Positions 23,706 through 34,516 of a stretch of 64,000 nucleotides of DNA are shown one piece after another. Numbering within the stretch: the stretch's first letter is position 1; every line of letters begins with the position of its first letter. The translations under genes were made by a program, and so were the position numbers. Origin of the DNA: Xenopus tropicalis (taxonomy: Eukaryota > Chordata > Amphibia > Anura > Pipidae); the NCBI RefSeq assembly GCF_000004195.4, contig NC_030677.2, positions 200,841,713 through 200,905,712 of the forward strand, in the 5' to 3' direction. Under the pieces are notes generated by a model, which did no database searches, was not told the origin of the DNA, and saw only the letters and a list, made by a program, of their open reading frames with translations.

Positions 23706-25019
23706 CTAAGTTATAGAATAGAGAATATGTACCCATCCCTTTGCAAATAAGGTGGATTTGTTCCTGCAGGTAATGGCATGTCCCTGGATCAATGCAGTAT
23801 AATGTATATTTATTCCAAAAGTCTGACCCTGAAATGCTAAACACAGATTTGCTAAACACACACCCAACCCTTCACTGAAGCTTCTATTGTATCTGCCAAT
23901 ACAGCTGCTTCAGGGAGAGAATTCCACAGCTTTACTGGAAGAGCCTTCTTGGGGCCACACATTCATCGTATAACATATAATAATATATACATATAATAGA
24001 AGGATGGACGCATGAATAGAAATTTCAGCAATTTGGAAGCTGTTAGGGGGGCAGGGGCCACATTCCAGCTGTATATTGAATCTCCCAGCACTATATATAT
24101 TTGTTTTCTGTATGTTTATGCATTGTAGCATTGTGTATTTTTGTGGTGCTATATAAATATATACATATAGCTACACATGCCATAAATAATCTGTAACATA
24201 TATCCCAGTATATTCACAAGCCCAACCAGCTAAGCACAAGGCCAGTATTACAAGTACATTTTAATTCCAAGTTGTTCCCCGGCCTTTCTCCAATCAAGCC
24301 CCAATTTCTACCCCAGATTGCCCTCTATTCCTATTGCCCTGCCTTCCCTCTACCCAACAAATCTGCCACCTCTTTAGGTCACCGGTCTGTCCAGGCCTCC
24401 CAAGGGTATACAGGGTCCATGAATAATGAGAAAGATGAGTTGTAAGTAGAGAGTAATTAGCCCATGTATTGTGGTTAGTACCCAGGCTCTTGTTCTCTAA
24501 TGGCTTTACATGTACACAGAGCTTCTGATCTTGCTGAATGGTGTTTCATAGCAAGGCCCTAATGCAGCCCTTAATGGAGCTAAGCAAGCAGATTATTACA
24601 GTTGTATTTCGTTTTTTTTTTTTTTTTTTTTGGTTTATGTTCCTAATTCAGCACAGAAAATATCAGAGATTCATTTTAGGCTGATTTTCAGGATTTTTAA
24701 GTCTGGTGCACATAACCAGGCTAACTGCAAATGGTGGCTAGGGCTGCTACTTTTATTGTCCCTATTACTGGCCTTTGGGTTGGGGGGGTTGATGTGGGGC
24801 ATCAGGGGTGGGGAAATGGGCGACTGGGCAGGGCAGTAGGCAAAGCAGAGGTGGGCCCATGGTTATAAAGGGTGATTGGCAGTGAAGAGGGTCAGGGAAA
24901 GAAGGAATTTATAGGGCATTAAAATTTATTGGTACATTTCTGGTAAATTTGTAATACAGGTGCCAGCCCTAGCTGGTGATATAATATCAATATAAAAGTA
25001 ATATAAAGTAGTAATAACT
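23706..25019. other. Intronic stretch with LINE fragment and G-quadruplex motif
   Basis: 23,905-23,950 (GAGAATTCCACAGCTTTACTG) resembles the 3' region of the LINE at the right edge. A run of 22 T lies at about 24,611-24,632. At 24,782-24,813 G runs are spaced as G7-N7-G4-N5-G4-N1-G4, a quadruplex pattern. Confidence 0.55.
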
Positions 25020-25035
25020 ATAAAATTGTAGCCTC

Positions 25036-25205
25036 AAAGAGCACTTTTTTTTTTATGTGCTGGGGCCAGTGACCCCTTTTGAAAGCTGGGAATAGTCAGA
25101 AGAGGAAGGCAAATAATAAGAAATGAAGACCAACTGAATAGATGCTAAGAACTGGCCATTCTATAACATACTAAAAGTTAAATTTAAGGTGAACTACCCC
25201 TTTAA
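25036..25205. mobile_element. T2/Kolobok-like MITE fragment
   Basis: CCAGTGACCCCTTTTGAAAG, GAAGAGGAAGGCAAATAATAA and the end AAGGTGAACTACCCCTTTAA identify the right half of a T2-like MITE. The left end is not found. Confidence 0.75.
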
Positions 25206-25522
25206 AGCTGTGGTTTTGAAGCTGTTTTTAGGTTAAGACCCTCAAGTGGCCCAACAGGTGCTCAAGTCTCCTTGACCCCAAAGCAATTACAGATATAGTT
25301 GCAGAAACATTTCATACTTTTTATCCCAAATCTCATCCTCATGTGCCTTTTATACTGGACTTTGTTGCTCTGGCGTTTCAATTACGGATGGGGAAAAAAA
25401 ATAATTCCTAATGGCTTCTAACTGTTATTTGAGCTGAGCCCCCCTATTGGCTCAAACCCCTTAATAGGGGATCAGCCCACATTCTTAAAGTGGAATATAA
25501 GAAGCCAACATGAACTTATTAC

Positions 25523-25855
25523 TCTAGGGGGCCGATTCATTAAAACACGAGTCTGAATCCCGAATGGGAAAAATTCGGATTGGATACGATAATTTCTGAA
25601 GATCGCAAACGAAAAAAACGTATTAGTAACGATAATATTGTATTGGCGATCCGAAAGTCATGAAATTTTCGTACCGAACGATTGTAAACAGCGGCAGAAC
25701 CTTTCCAAATTTTTCGCGCAAGAGTACGAAAAAGTTGTGCAAGAGTACGAAAAAGTTGTGTGGGCGTATAAAAAAGTTGTGCAAGCGCGAAAACACGCCT
25801 GGACCATTTGAATGAACGCTCCGCGCGTTCGTGTCTTAATAAATCTCCCCCTAGG
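25523..25855. mobile_element. MITE with CTAGGGGG-type ends
   Basis: CTAGGGGGCCGATTCATTAA at the left is mirrored by TTAATAAATCTCCCCCTAGG at the right. The interior contains three near-copies of GTACGAAAAAGTTGTG and several TTCG/CGAA motifs, and is clearly more CpG-containing than its surroundings. Confidence 0.8.
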
Positions 25856-25910
25856 TGTTTTCTGTTCAATTAGCCATGTTCTGAGTTATGATTAATACTA
25901 ATAGGAGACC

Positions 25911-26055
25911 TAACCCCATATGTAATAAAAGGCAGCAAGTTTGTAACCCATAGTAACCAGTAAGATGTTTGCTTTTAACCGGTGACTAGTAAATGCTGAT
26001 GGTTGCTATGGGTTACTGCTCCCATCTTATTGCCTTTTGTTACATAACCCCACTA
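25911..26055. repeat. TTGGTTGCTATGGG-core inverted repeat
   Basis: CCCCATATGTAATAAAAGGC at the left pairs with GCCTTTTGTTACATAACCCC at the right, around ...GTAACCCATAGTAACC... and GGTTGCTATGGGTTACTG. It lies 136 bases before visible exon 1. Confidence 0.75.
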
Positions 26056-26191
26056 GTATAATATAGGTATATTGCATTCTATGGTGAATAGCGCAACGAG
26101 TTCTAATGTCTAAGAAGTAACATGTGCCAATAAATAGCATCCTTTGCATGTTATATGGTTATATTATATGTTCTATTTCTTTCCCTTGCAG

Positions 26192-26606
26192 TTACCTGGC
26201 TGAGCAGTGCTGGAATGGCGGATTCATCTACCTGATCATGTTACGGCGCATTAAACGTAAAGCTCCCCTTCCTCCATCACATGGCAGTAAGAGTAGCGCG
26301 AGTGAACCCAAGGCCGCCTCCAGCTCACACCCGAGTGTCAGAACCACACAAAATGGAAAGAGGACCAGGAAGTTTGGGGTCATCTCCAGGACGGGCAAGG
26401 AGAGCAAAGACAGCGAGGAGGCCGTGCAAGAGAATGGACATTACTCCCCCATGGAGGTCGATGGCTCTCATTCTGCCGATGAGGCTTTGGGGAATGATGG
26501 GGACAAACAGAGGACATCTCGAAGCTCTGATGCAGACGTGCAGCATGGATACCAGTTTCCCAATGGTGACTGCTCGGACTCAAGATCAAATGATCACCCA
26601 GCACGG
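26192..26606 (+). CDS. pdzd2: PDZD2 visible exon 1: end of PDZ1 plus basic/Ser-rich linker
   Basis: The acceptor is TTGCAG at 26,186-26,191 and the donor is GTAAGT at 26,607. The exon contributes one base plus 138 codons and ends in phase 0. It opens with YLAEQCWNGGFIYLIMLRR, the last helix and strand of PDZ1, so this PDZ domain is split by a very long upstream intron. The rest is a low-complexity linker with a basic patch (KRTRKFGVISR) and many Ser, Asp and Glu residues. Its length and order match PDZD2. Within the exon, the ATG at 26,238 (MLRRIK...) could start an isoform without a functional PDZ1 if an upstream non-coding first exon were used. Confidence 0.93.
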
Positions 26607-26871
26607 GTAAGTGTAGATGCCCTTCCCAGCATGCTCTGTACAACATTATAAACTAGGAGCCAACTTGCATTGTGACTGGAGTACTTTTATACCTGGGTAT
26701 CAAGATGCTTTATCTTTTTTATTGTTTATTTATGACCGATACTTCTCAATGGCTATTCATCTGTGGGTTTCTAGTAATAGAGGATAAAAGCTTTAGTTTC
26801 CAAACTGTGTTCCTGAGGAAGGGCTACAACATGTAGTGACGGTCCCTGCCTGGAGGGCAATAAGAATGAAT

Positions 26872-27947
26872 TGAGGGTAATTTTTTTTATCTAGTGCCTT
26901 GGATACCCCTAGATTGGGTGTTACAGGCTGATCATTAAAGCAGTGTTTCCTATATATCTATAAACATGTACTGAGCTAAGGGGACCTAGCCTAAAGACCA
27001 GTTAGGGGGGATTTGGGGTGAGTGCTTATTTGTGCCCTGGGTACCCCTGGAACTATAGCGGGGTGACTGTTACCCCAATGTTTCTATATATCTGTAACCT
27101 TGTTATGGGCTAAGGGGGCCCAACCTGAAGGCCAGTTAGGGGGGATTTGGGGTGAGTGCTTATTTGTGCCCTGGGTACCCCTGGAACTATAGCAGGGTGA
27201 CTGTTACCCCAATGTTTCTATATATCTGTAACCTTGTTATGGGCTAAGGGGGCCCAGCCTGAAGGCCAGTTAGGGGGGATTTGGGGTGAGTGCTTATTTG
27301 TGCCCTGGGTACCCCTGGAACTATAGCAGGGTGACTGTTACCCCAATGTTTCTATATATCTGTAACCTTGTTATGGGCTAAGGGGGCCCAGCCTGAAGGC
27401 CAGTTAGGGGGGGGGGATTTGGGGTGAGTGCTTATTTGTGCCCTGGGTACCCCTGGAACTATAGCGGGGTGACTGTTACCCCAATGTTTCTATATATCTG
27501 TAACCTTGTTATGGGCTAAGGGGGCCCAGCCTGAAGGCCAGTTAGGGGGGGATTTGGGGTGAGTGCTTATTTGTGCCCTGGGTACCCCTGGAACTATAGC
27601 AGGGTGATTGTTACCCCAATGTTTCTATATATCTGTAACCTTGTTATGGGCTAAGGGGGCCCAGCCTGAAGGCCAGTTAGGGGGGGATTTGGGGTGAGTG
27701 CTTATTTGTGCCCTGGGTACCCCTGGAACTATAGCGGGGTGACTGTTACCCCAATGTTTCTATATATCTGTAACCTTGTTATGAGCTAAGGGGGCCCAGC
27801 CTGAAGGCCAGTTAGGGGGGGATTTGGGGTGAGTGCTTATTTGTGCCCTGGGTACCCCTGGAACTAAAGCGGGGTGACTGTTACCCCAATGTTTCTATAT
27901 ATCTGTAACCTTGTTATGGGCTAAGGGGGCCCAGCCTGAAGGCCAGT
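26872..27947. repeat. 134-bp tandem array in PDZD2 intron
   Basis: About eight copies; the first (26,872-27,000) is clearly diverged and the rest are nearly identical. The unit includes GATTTGGGGTGAGTGCTTAT, GGGTACCCCTGGAACTATAG and TATATATCTGTAACCTTG. Later copies vary in one G run (six to nine G). It is non-coding. Confidence 0.95.
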
Positions 27948-28547
27948 TATGATGAGGCTCCTTTGAGTAAATGTTCAGTATATACTACTTGCAATTTTTG
28001 CTAACCTCTTCTTTAATAAATGGCAGCAGTTTATGGTGAACAGCAGATCTGTATCTATCCTTAAGAGCTAAATTAGATTCAGACTCTAACCTGGAATATG
28101 TTCAAATTTCCAAATATTTACATTCACAAATTAGTCTTCGGCTAATACGTCTGAAGTATTGTGACACGTCTGCCTATACCTCGTATAAACACGCCGAGAC
28201 TTGCTGCTCAGGAATCCAGTGCTGATTTGAACACGCGTACAATGAAAACAATGGTGGAACATTATGTTTCTTTTGAGATATTTATTGAATTATACGTTGT
28301 TCATACGGCTGTCTGCAGTTTTTATGCCTGTCCGCAATAACAGAATTAGTCAGTGAAAGGAAGTCACACCCAAATGAGTCGATTTTTGCCCACTTTGTCC
28401 ACCAAGGTGTCCACATCAGACTTATCTGATCATTTGGCCTCCGAGCTGATTATGAACCATAATAGGGGATTTTCAAAGTTGCCCAGTTGTTATCTGGTTG
28501 TTCCTTGACCAATTGGCACCAATATGTTCTCCTGGGACTGGAGTGGG
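27948..28547. other. Intronic stretch, low repeat content
   Basis: No repeat or exon recognised. 28,070-28,370 is non-repetitive and AT-rich with scattered CpGs. It could be a conserved element but is not testable here. Confidence 0.4.
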
Positions 28548-28550
28548 TAA

Positions 28551-28812
28551 AGGTGGCCATACACAGGCCAATTGTAGCTGCCGATACTGGTCCCTTAGAC
28601 TGATTCGGCAGCTTATCGGCCCGTGTAGGGGCACAAACGACGGGCCTGCCCATTGATGCGGTCCCCGAACCGGCTGCGTCTATTACCAGCGTTCTAATTT
28701 GATTGCTTGGCCCCAGGGCCAAACGACTGAATTAGCCTTAATTCACCCGATATCGCCCACCCGTAGGTGGGGATATTGGGAGAAGATCCGCTCGCTTGGC
28801 GAGGTCGCTTAA
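28551..28812. mobile_element. Harbinger-like MITE, family A (copy 5, right end lost)
   Basis: TAA at 28,548-28,550 precedes AGGTGGCCATACACAGGC. Internal GCTGCCGATACTGGTCCC and CGATATCGCCCACC are typical. The element breaks off after TTGGCGAGGTCGC. Confidence 0.8.
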
Positions 28813-30329
28813 CCTGAAGTTGGCAGGCAATGAAGCTCATATATGGCCTCATATACCACTTTTTTTACATGAATTCATTAATTGCATAATGAATTAATTG
28901 CCAGACATAAATGTCTTTATATTTGTTGGGTCAAATCCCACTCCTCCTTTAGGCACATGTTACACCAGGTGTATTCTCCACCGCCGGTATCTACATTGCA
29001 GGGGGGTGGGAATCAAATCCGCTTCCTTTTGCCCCAACATGAGTGGGCAGTGAGAGGCATGGCATCGACCTGTTGGACAGGTGGGGTAAATATTGGTGCA
29101 GAACTGTGGATGAATGCATTTTAGTGGTAGACTAAATGGTTTATGGGATTCTCCAAAATCTTATCCCGTATGCCTTATTAGATAAAATTGGATGCCATTA
29201 CATTTTCTGCATCTTTATCAGGGAATTTATGGAACCTGTGTCCTTCAGGTAAGTGGGGGTTGCAGCCTCGCTTGTTTACATTAAAAGAGCTGATATTCTG
29301 GTTAAAAACCTGAAATTCAGCTTTTAGAGTTCATGATTAAATGCCGCCTGAAGCTACGTGCTCACCTTGCCTCGTGGCAGAAGCTGACAGTTTAACGTCC
29401 AGTATATTTGAATAAAGAATAAAAGTCTGTCCAACTTTCTCTGCTCAGATAAATATGCGGCTTTCATATAATTTAAACATCCAGTTTTCATCTCAATTAC
29501 ATTCTTTTTAGAAGTGTGAAATTACGTCAGAGTTGTAGTCTCGAGATTTCCGAGAATGTCTCTTGTGTAACTCCGAAACAATGCCGAACACATTCTTATG
29601 GTGTTTCTGCTCCATGCAAGAGTGGCCTCAGCCGTAGGCAAGTGTCAGAGAGTTGTACTGTTCCTTGCAAAGGGAATGCTGCTTATCTTGCTAAGTAAAT
29701 GCATTTGGTTTTATTTTAGTTGTCCTTTAAAGTCATCATCTCCGAAACAACTTCACTTGCCCATTAAAAATTCTGGTGACTCGTCTCCCAAATATTAACT
29801 GCACCCTAAGGAGTAATCGGCTTTACTTCAGTGCCCTATCACTATTCTGTGCAGCTTTTATTTTAATAACATCATTTTAACCCTCTCCTACCATCATATG
29901 AAACAAGATCTGGATTGTGTGTGTGCAGGAGTTGGCCTTGTACTACAGACAGTATGAATGATCAAGAGTGGGACAGGGAGGATGAAGGAACTGGTGTAGG
30001 ATAATGGCTTCCAAGGCCAAGGAGTAGTGGACTTGTTTATCCAGAGAAGTCGGCATAGAGTGAGTGGAGAATCATTTGAAATTTTAGAACATCCATAGGG
30101 ACCACTATGCTCCTGACACACATGAATTATGAATGCAAAGATGTTTCACAGTTTAGTTGGGGTATCCTTGCCTGCTAAAAAGGTTACATGTGCAAATGGA
30201 GTCATAACATAGGGCATTGTGTCTCTTGTTTTATGTCTAAAAACAAAAAATTATAAAAGGGGATCATTATCTTCCCCCTCTGTACTCCTGGGTGTTTGTG
30301 TATGAGCCAATCCTTGTGTCTCCCTGTAG
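28813..30329. other. Intronic stretch, no recognised feature
   Basis: No repeat family identified. Weak T-rich tracts and open frames under 85 codons only. Confidence 0.45.
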
Positions 30330-30472
30330 AATGAAGGCTGTTGCATATGGAAGATGCACATGCTGAAGGGCGCCGATGGGCTGGGGATTCAGATCACTGG
30401 TGGCCGAGGCTCAAAGAGGTCCCCACATGGAATAGTGGTGGCACACGTGGAAGAAGGTGGATCAGCTGACAG
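30330..30472 (+). CDS. pdzd2: PDZD2 visible exon 2: N-terminal half of PDZ2
   Basis: The acceptor is CCTGTAG before 30,330 and the donor is GTGGGT at 30,473. It begins in phase 0 and leaves two bases. It encodes the first strands of PDZ2 with IWKMHML, then DGLGIQITGG (the carboxylate-binding loop, GLGI at joined residues 155-158) and SKRSPHGIVVAHVEEGGSAD. The final codon, an Arg, is split with the next exon. Confidence 0.94.
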
Positions 30473-31780
30473 GTGGGTAATTGATGAGCGGATGTGGCCC
30501 TTCAGGTTGTAGATACCCCATCTTTCAGGATCAGTTTAAGTTTAATGATGAGGGTGAATTGGCTCTGGGATCCCAACCACAAAGGGGCCAGTGAAGAAAG
30601 AAATAAATAAAATGGACCTATTATGTTGAGTAATAGTTGTTTAATATTTTGAAGTATATACATCAGGGTTGTCTAAGCCATGGCTCTGAAGCTGCTGCTA
30701 AAGTACAATTTCCACTATTCCACCAACAGCCTCCTCGGGCAGGGGCTTGAGTTTTCCTGCATTGTCAGCCCCCCACCCCTGTCCAGTCCCCTCTCTGTCA
30801 TGAACTAAGTGTGTGTCATTTTGCTTTATTACAGGGACGGCAGACTGAAAGCCGGGGATGAGTTATTAATGATAAATGGGCAGTCGCTGGTTGGACTCTC
30901 TCACCAAGAAGCTGTGGCTCTTCTACGTTCCAGCATGGGCATCGTTCAGCTGGTAGTTGCTAGCAGGGTAAGTCTTCTCTATTGTGATGGCAGAGCAGAA
31001 GATACAGTTTTTATAAAAATAGTTTTTGGGGAAAAAGTTGGACTTTACTAAAGACTGTAGTCACCCTGTGAGAGAGAAGTGGTATTGTCTAGAAACAGGA
31101 CAGCAGTCTTGCTTTATGGCTGGACTTCTAGACATACAGAGCACGTGTTTCTCAACAATGTGATTATTTAACCTCTATCTAAAAAGCTCTATTTACAATT
31201 ACTACAGTAATAGGAGCTGTTGCTCAAACACAAACCATTAAGCCAAAAGACCAATAGCACACGGCAATTTCCATTGACTGCCATTTTGACTGCCAGCTCT
31301 AAAAGGGTACAAAAGAATAAAATTATATAGACAGAATAAAGATGAATTTCCTTATTATAAAATTTGATTTTAGGTTTCCTGTAAACCAGTAGTTCCAAAC
31401 TGTGGGTGTGGCTGCCATGCAAGGGCTTGTAGTAGTGTTGGGGGGCCAACATGCACTTAGGGAAAAGGTTTTGGGTGAATGATCTCCTAGCTACGGATGC
31501 ACCACACACGGCCCGAATCCGGAATTCACTGCATCCCTACTCCTAGGAACCCAGATTAAATGTCAGGGGTGAAAATATATTTGCTGCTCTAGAACCTTGT
31601 GAGCCTTGTGAGGGCCGTTCCTGATCGACTTTCAAGGCGTTCTTGCACTGATAAAGTCCAAAAATATTATTAAAAATCCAGAAGGGCCCCCCAAACAAAT
31701 GTGTTGCAGGCGAATCTTGCACAGCTCCTTAACTCTCCAGGCAAAGTCCCAACAAATCCTTCTGATTCTCTTCCCTGCAG
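30473..31780. other. Introns flanking visible exon 3
   Basis: Two introns, 30,473-30,834 and 30,968-31,780. A hAT-like fragment CAGTAGTTCCAAACTGTG occurs at 31,388. Otherwise no feature is recognised. Confidence 0.5.
30835..30967 (+). CDS. pdzd2: PDZD2 visible exon 3: C-terminal half of PDZ2
   Basis: The acceptor is TTACAG before 30,835 and the donor is GTAAGT at 30,968. One base completes the split Arg codon and 44 codons follow, ending in phase 0. DGRLKAGDELLMINGQSL is the usual PDZ hairpin. SHQEAVALLR is the alpha-B helix, with His209 at its first ligand-contacting position, typical of class I PDZ domains (ligands ending S/T-x-hydrophobic). The domain closes with VQLVVAS. Confidence 0.94.
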
Positions 31781-31948
31781 GAGAGCTCCAACGTGGACTT
31801 CTGTAAATACCCATCCACGAGTTTGCCGGACCTGGTCAGCGCCTCATCTGCTCAGGATGTTGGTGCTTCCTCTGATGACAAGGAAAATGAAGAACCATAT
31901 GTTGAAGAAGGACAGGACTATGGCACGTCCCCCTCCCACCAGGCAGCT
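31781..31948 (+). CDS. pdzd2: PDZD2 visible exon 4: acidic linker after PDZ2
   Basis: The acceptor is CCTGCAG before 31,781 and the donor is GTAAGT at 31,949. It holds 56 codons, phase 0 at both ends, so it could be skipped without breaking the frame. It carries STSLPDLVSASS followed by an acidic run (DDKENEEPYVEEGQD). No folded domain is visible. The SLPDL motif and acidic stretch agree with the PDZ2-PDZ3 linker of PDZD2. Confidence 0.92.
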
Positions 31949-32065
31949 GTAAGTGGAGGAGTTTTCCTTCTGCCTCATTAAGTGCCGTTGCTTTGCCTTT
32001 AGAAATAGCCAGGGCTTGGTATATCTGCTTGCCAATCCAGCTAGGGGAATGGCTACATAAGGTGG

Positions 32066-32357
32066 TACCGGTATTGAACCCCTTATCTGGAAACCCATTA
32101 TCCAGAAAGTTCCGAATTATAGAATCTCCCATAGACTTCATTTTAATCAAATAATTACATTTTTTAAAAATTGATTTCCTTTTTACTTAAACCTAAATAA
32201 GATATAATTAATCCTTATTGGAGGCAAAACAATCCTACTGGGTTTATTTAAACACTTTTTAATAGACTTAAAGTATGAAGATTCAATTTACGGAAAAACC
32301 CGTAATCCGGAAGACCCCAGGCCCCAAACTTTCTGGATAACAGGCCTCATACCAGTA
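32066..32357. mobile_element. Palindromic element, single-unit form (copy E2)
   Basis: TACCGGTATTGAACCCCTTA and the end CAGGCCTCATACCAGTA are diverged versions of the E1 ends. The interior contains one copy of the AATCCTACTGGGTTTATTTA / TTAGGTTTAAG type core on the opposite strand. Confidence 0.75.
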
Positions 32358-32609
32358 AATATACTTTGAAAGTGAAGGTGAAGTTTGTGGGAAATTACTA
32401 TTTTCTCTTCTAGATACTCTTGAAAACCACCTGGGCTATGGGGTGTTTTTCATCTTTTTCTGGGGCCGGTGCTCTGACCTGGAGGACGCTGTAAAAGAGC
32501 TCTGCTTTCTGGTGCCCCTTTTCCCAGGCAGAAATGCTTGGGAGAGATAACAAAGATGGCAAGGCAGCACTCAAAGTTTACAAAGTTCTCCAGACAGTGG
32601 GTACAGTGA

Positions 32610-32666
32610 TACAGGTATAGGATCCATTATCCGGAAGCATTCTGGATAACAGGTCCCATACCTGTA
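32610..32666. mobile_element. 57-bp hairpin remnant of the palindromic element (copy E3)
   Basis: TACAGGTATAGGATCCATTA and AACAGGTCCCATACCTGTA face each other with almost no interior. It appears to be an end-to-end deletion derivative. Confidence 0.8.
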
Positions 32667-32736
32667 CTTAGGTGTAGTTAAGGTTCTTTGTTTACAATAC
32701 TCCTTATAGAGTAGATTGGATGGTCCCATACCTTAG

Positions 32737-33538
32737 TACAGGTATGGGACCTGTTATCAAAAGTGTTTGGGACCTGGGTTTTCTGGATAAAGGTTCTTTC
32801 CAGAATCTGAATACCTTAAGTTAACTAAAACTAATTTAAACATTAAACCCAATAGGATTGTTTTGCATTCAAAAGGATTAATTATATCTTAGTTGGGATC
32901 AAGTACAGGTACTGTTTTATTATTACAGAGAAAAGGGAATCATTTAACCATGAAATAAACCCAATAGGGCTGTTCTGCCCCAATAAGGGGTAATTATATC
33001 TTAGTTGGGATCAAGTACAGGTACTGTTTTATTATTACAGAGAAAAGGGAATCATTTAACCATGAAATAAACCCAATAGGGCTGTTCTGCCCCCAATAAG
33101 GGGTAATTATATCTTAGTTGGGATCAAGTACAGGTACTGTTTTATTATTACAGAGAAAAGGGAATCATTTAACCATTAAATAAACCCAATAGGGCTGTTC
33201 TGCCCCAATAAGGGGTAATTATATCTTAGTTGGGATCAAGTACAGGTACTGTTTTATTATTACAGAGAAAAGGGAATCATTTAACCATTAAATAAACCCA
33301 ATAGGGCTGTTCTGCCCCAATAAGGGGTAATTATATCTTAGTTGGGATCAAGTACAGGTACTGTTTTATTATTACAGAGAAAAGGGAATCATTTAACCAT
33401 TAAATAAACCCAATAGGGCTGTTCTGCCCCAATAAGGGGTAATTATATCTTAGTTGGGATCAAGTACAGGTACTGTTTTATTATTACAGAGAAAAGGGAA
33501 TCATTTAACCATGAAACAAACCAGATCTCATACCTGTC
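32737..33538. mobile_element. Palindromic element with about seven 112-bp units (copy E4)
   Basis: It begins TACAGGTATGGGACCTGTTA and ends AGATCTCATACCTGTC. Inside, about seven nearly identical 112-113-bp units (TTAGTTGGGATCAAGTACAG ... GAATCATTTAACC) are arrayed. It is the same unit as in E1, with higher copy number and homogeneity. Confidence 0.87.
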
Positions 33539-34516
33539 CTAATAATTAAAATGAGTTGGTTTTGCATTATTTATTCTTCCTGCAGCTAGGGAACCCATTG
33601 GTGCCTATGCCAGGTTTAAACCAAGTAGTTATTGCTGCTTGAGTGTTTCTGTGCAAGAGGTACAGGAGTTATTTCAATATATAGGCAGCTTTGATGATGA
33701 TTTAGGCGTTTGGATCGACCTGGCATATTGCAAGAGAAATAAGGTACAGGCTAGGCATATAACACACATCTGTTTTAAAGCTTGGCTAGAAAGGGAGTTG
33801 TGTATATTCAGCTTAACCAACTTAAATGATAGAATAACGTGCCTTCTGCCTCATTTCCTTTATTATCTTTCCCTGGACCCTGATTCCTTTTACCTTAATG
33901 GTTCGTGCCATTTCTACGGCTTTATCCTGAGGGTTGGCAGCTATGGTTTCCATGGCTCATTACTGATAAGCATTCAGGATACCAGCTATTGGCCTTGCCT
34001 ATTGGAAGAGCGTGAATATGGGCTTGGGTTGCCATGACAGCAGTCATTTGTCTGTACAAAGTCTATAATAGACTGACCGGAAGAAATAAAGGAGGAAAAA
34101 TGTCAAGTATGGCTAATTAGGATAGGCAAGTTATATAGGAAAGTAATAACAACTTTTACCACCATTGTTACCGGCCACGTGTCAGCCCTATGGCTCATAA
34201 TTATTGTTACAGTAAGTAATATTATTCTCAAAGTCTGCCCTTTTGTTTGGGTTTGTTCTGCCAGAAGCACTCAAGCTTCTAAATTCATGGCTTTGCCTTT
34301 GGGACCTGGAATTGGCCCGCGTCTCTGCTGACGTGCAGGATTGCTGGTTGGCGCTCGATGCTAATTGGCCACTGGTTAATTCATTCCCGTGACTTAAACC
34401 CTAACATCTATTTCCTGCTAAGCCTTGGACTAAATGTTAAAAATAACCATGACCCTTTAAAATAGTTCCAGTGACCAGAGGAGAGCATCTCCTACAGCTG
34501 CTTGTTCCACGGGAAG
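33539..34516. other. Intronic stretch, low repeat content
   Basis: Mostly non-repetitive. A 132-codon open frame at 33,639-34,037 is preceded by an acceptor-like TTCCTGCAG at 33,577-33,585. I see no domain and no match to PDZD2, and it does not fit the phase-0 junction between exons 4 and 5 with a donor. Confidence 0.4.

Noticed and set aside
24611..24632. Poly-T run as a Pol III terminator or SINE tail
   Set aside because: No A/B box or SINE body seen next to it on either strand.
1..26191. N-terminal PDZD2 exons (rest of PDZ1)
   Set aside because: I looked for the preceding PDZ1 segment with its GDEILS-type hairpin and did not find it; it is probably upstream of the window. A short exon could still have been missed.
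33639..34037. 132-codon open frame as a possible extra PDZD2 exon between exons 4 and 5
   Set aside because: No phase-compatible acceptor and donor pair, no similarity I recognise, and exons 4 and 5 already join in frame with the expected linker.
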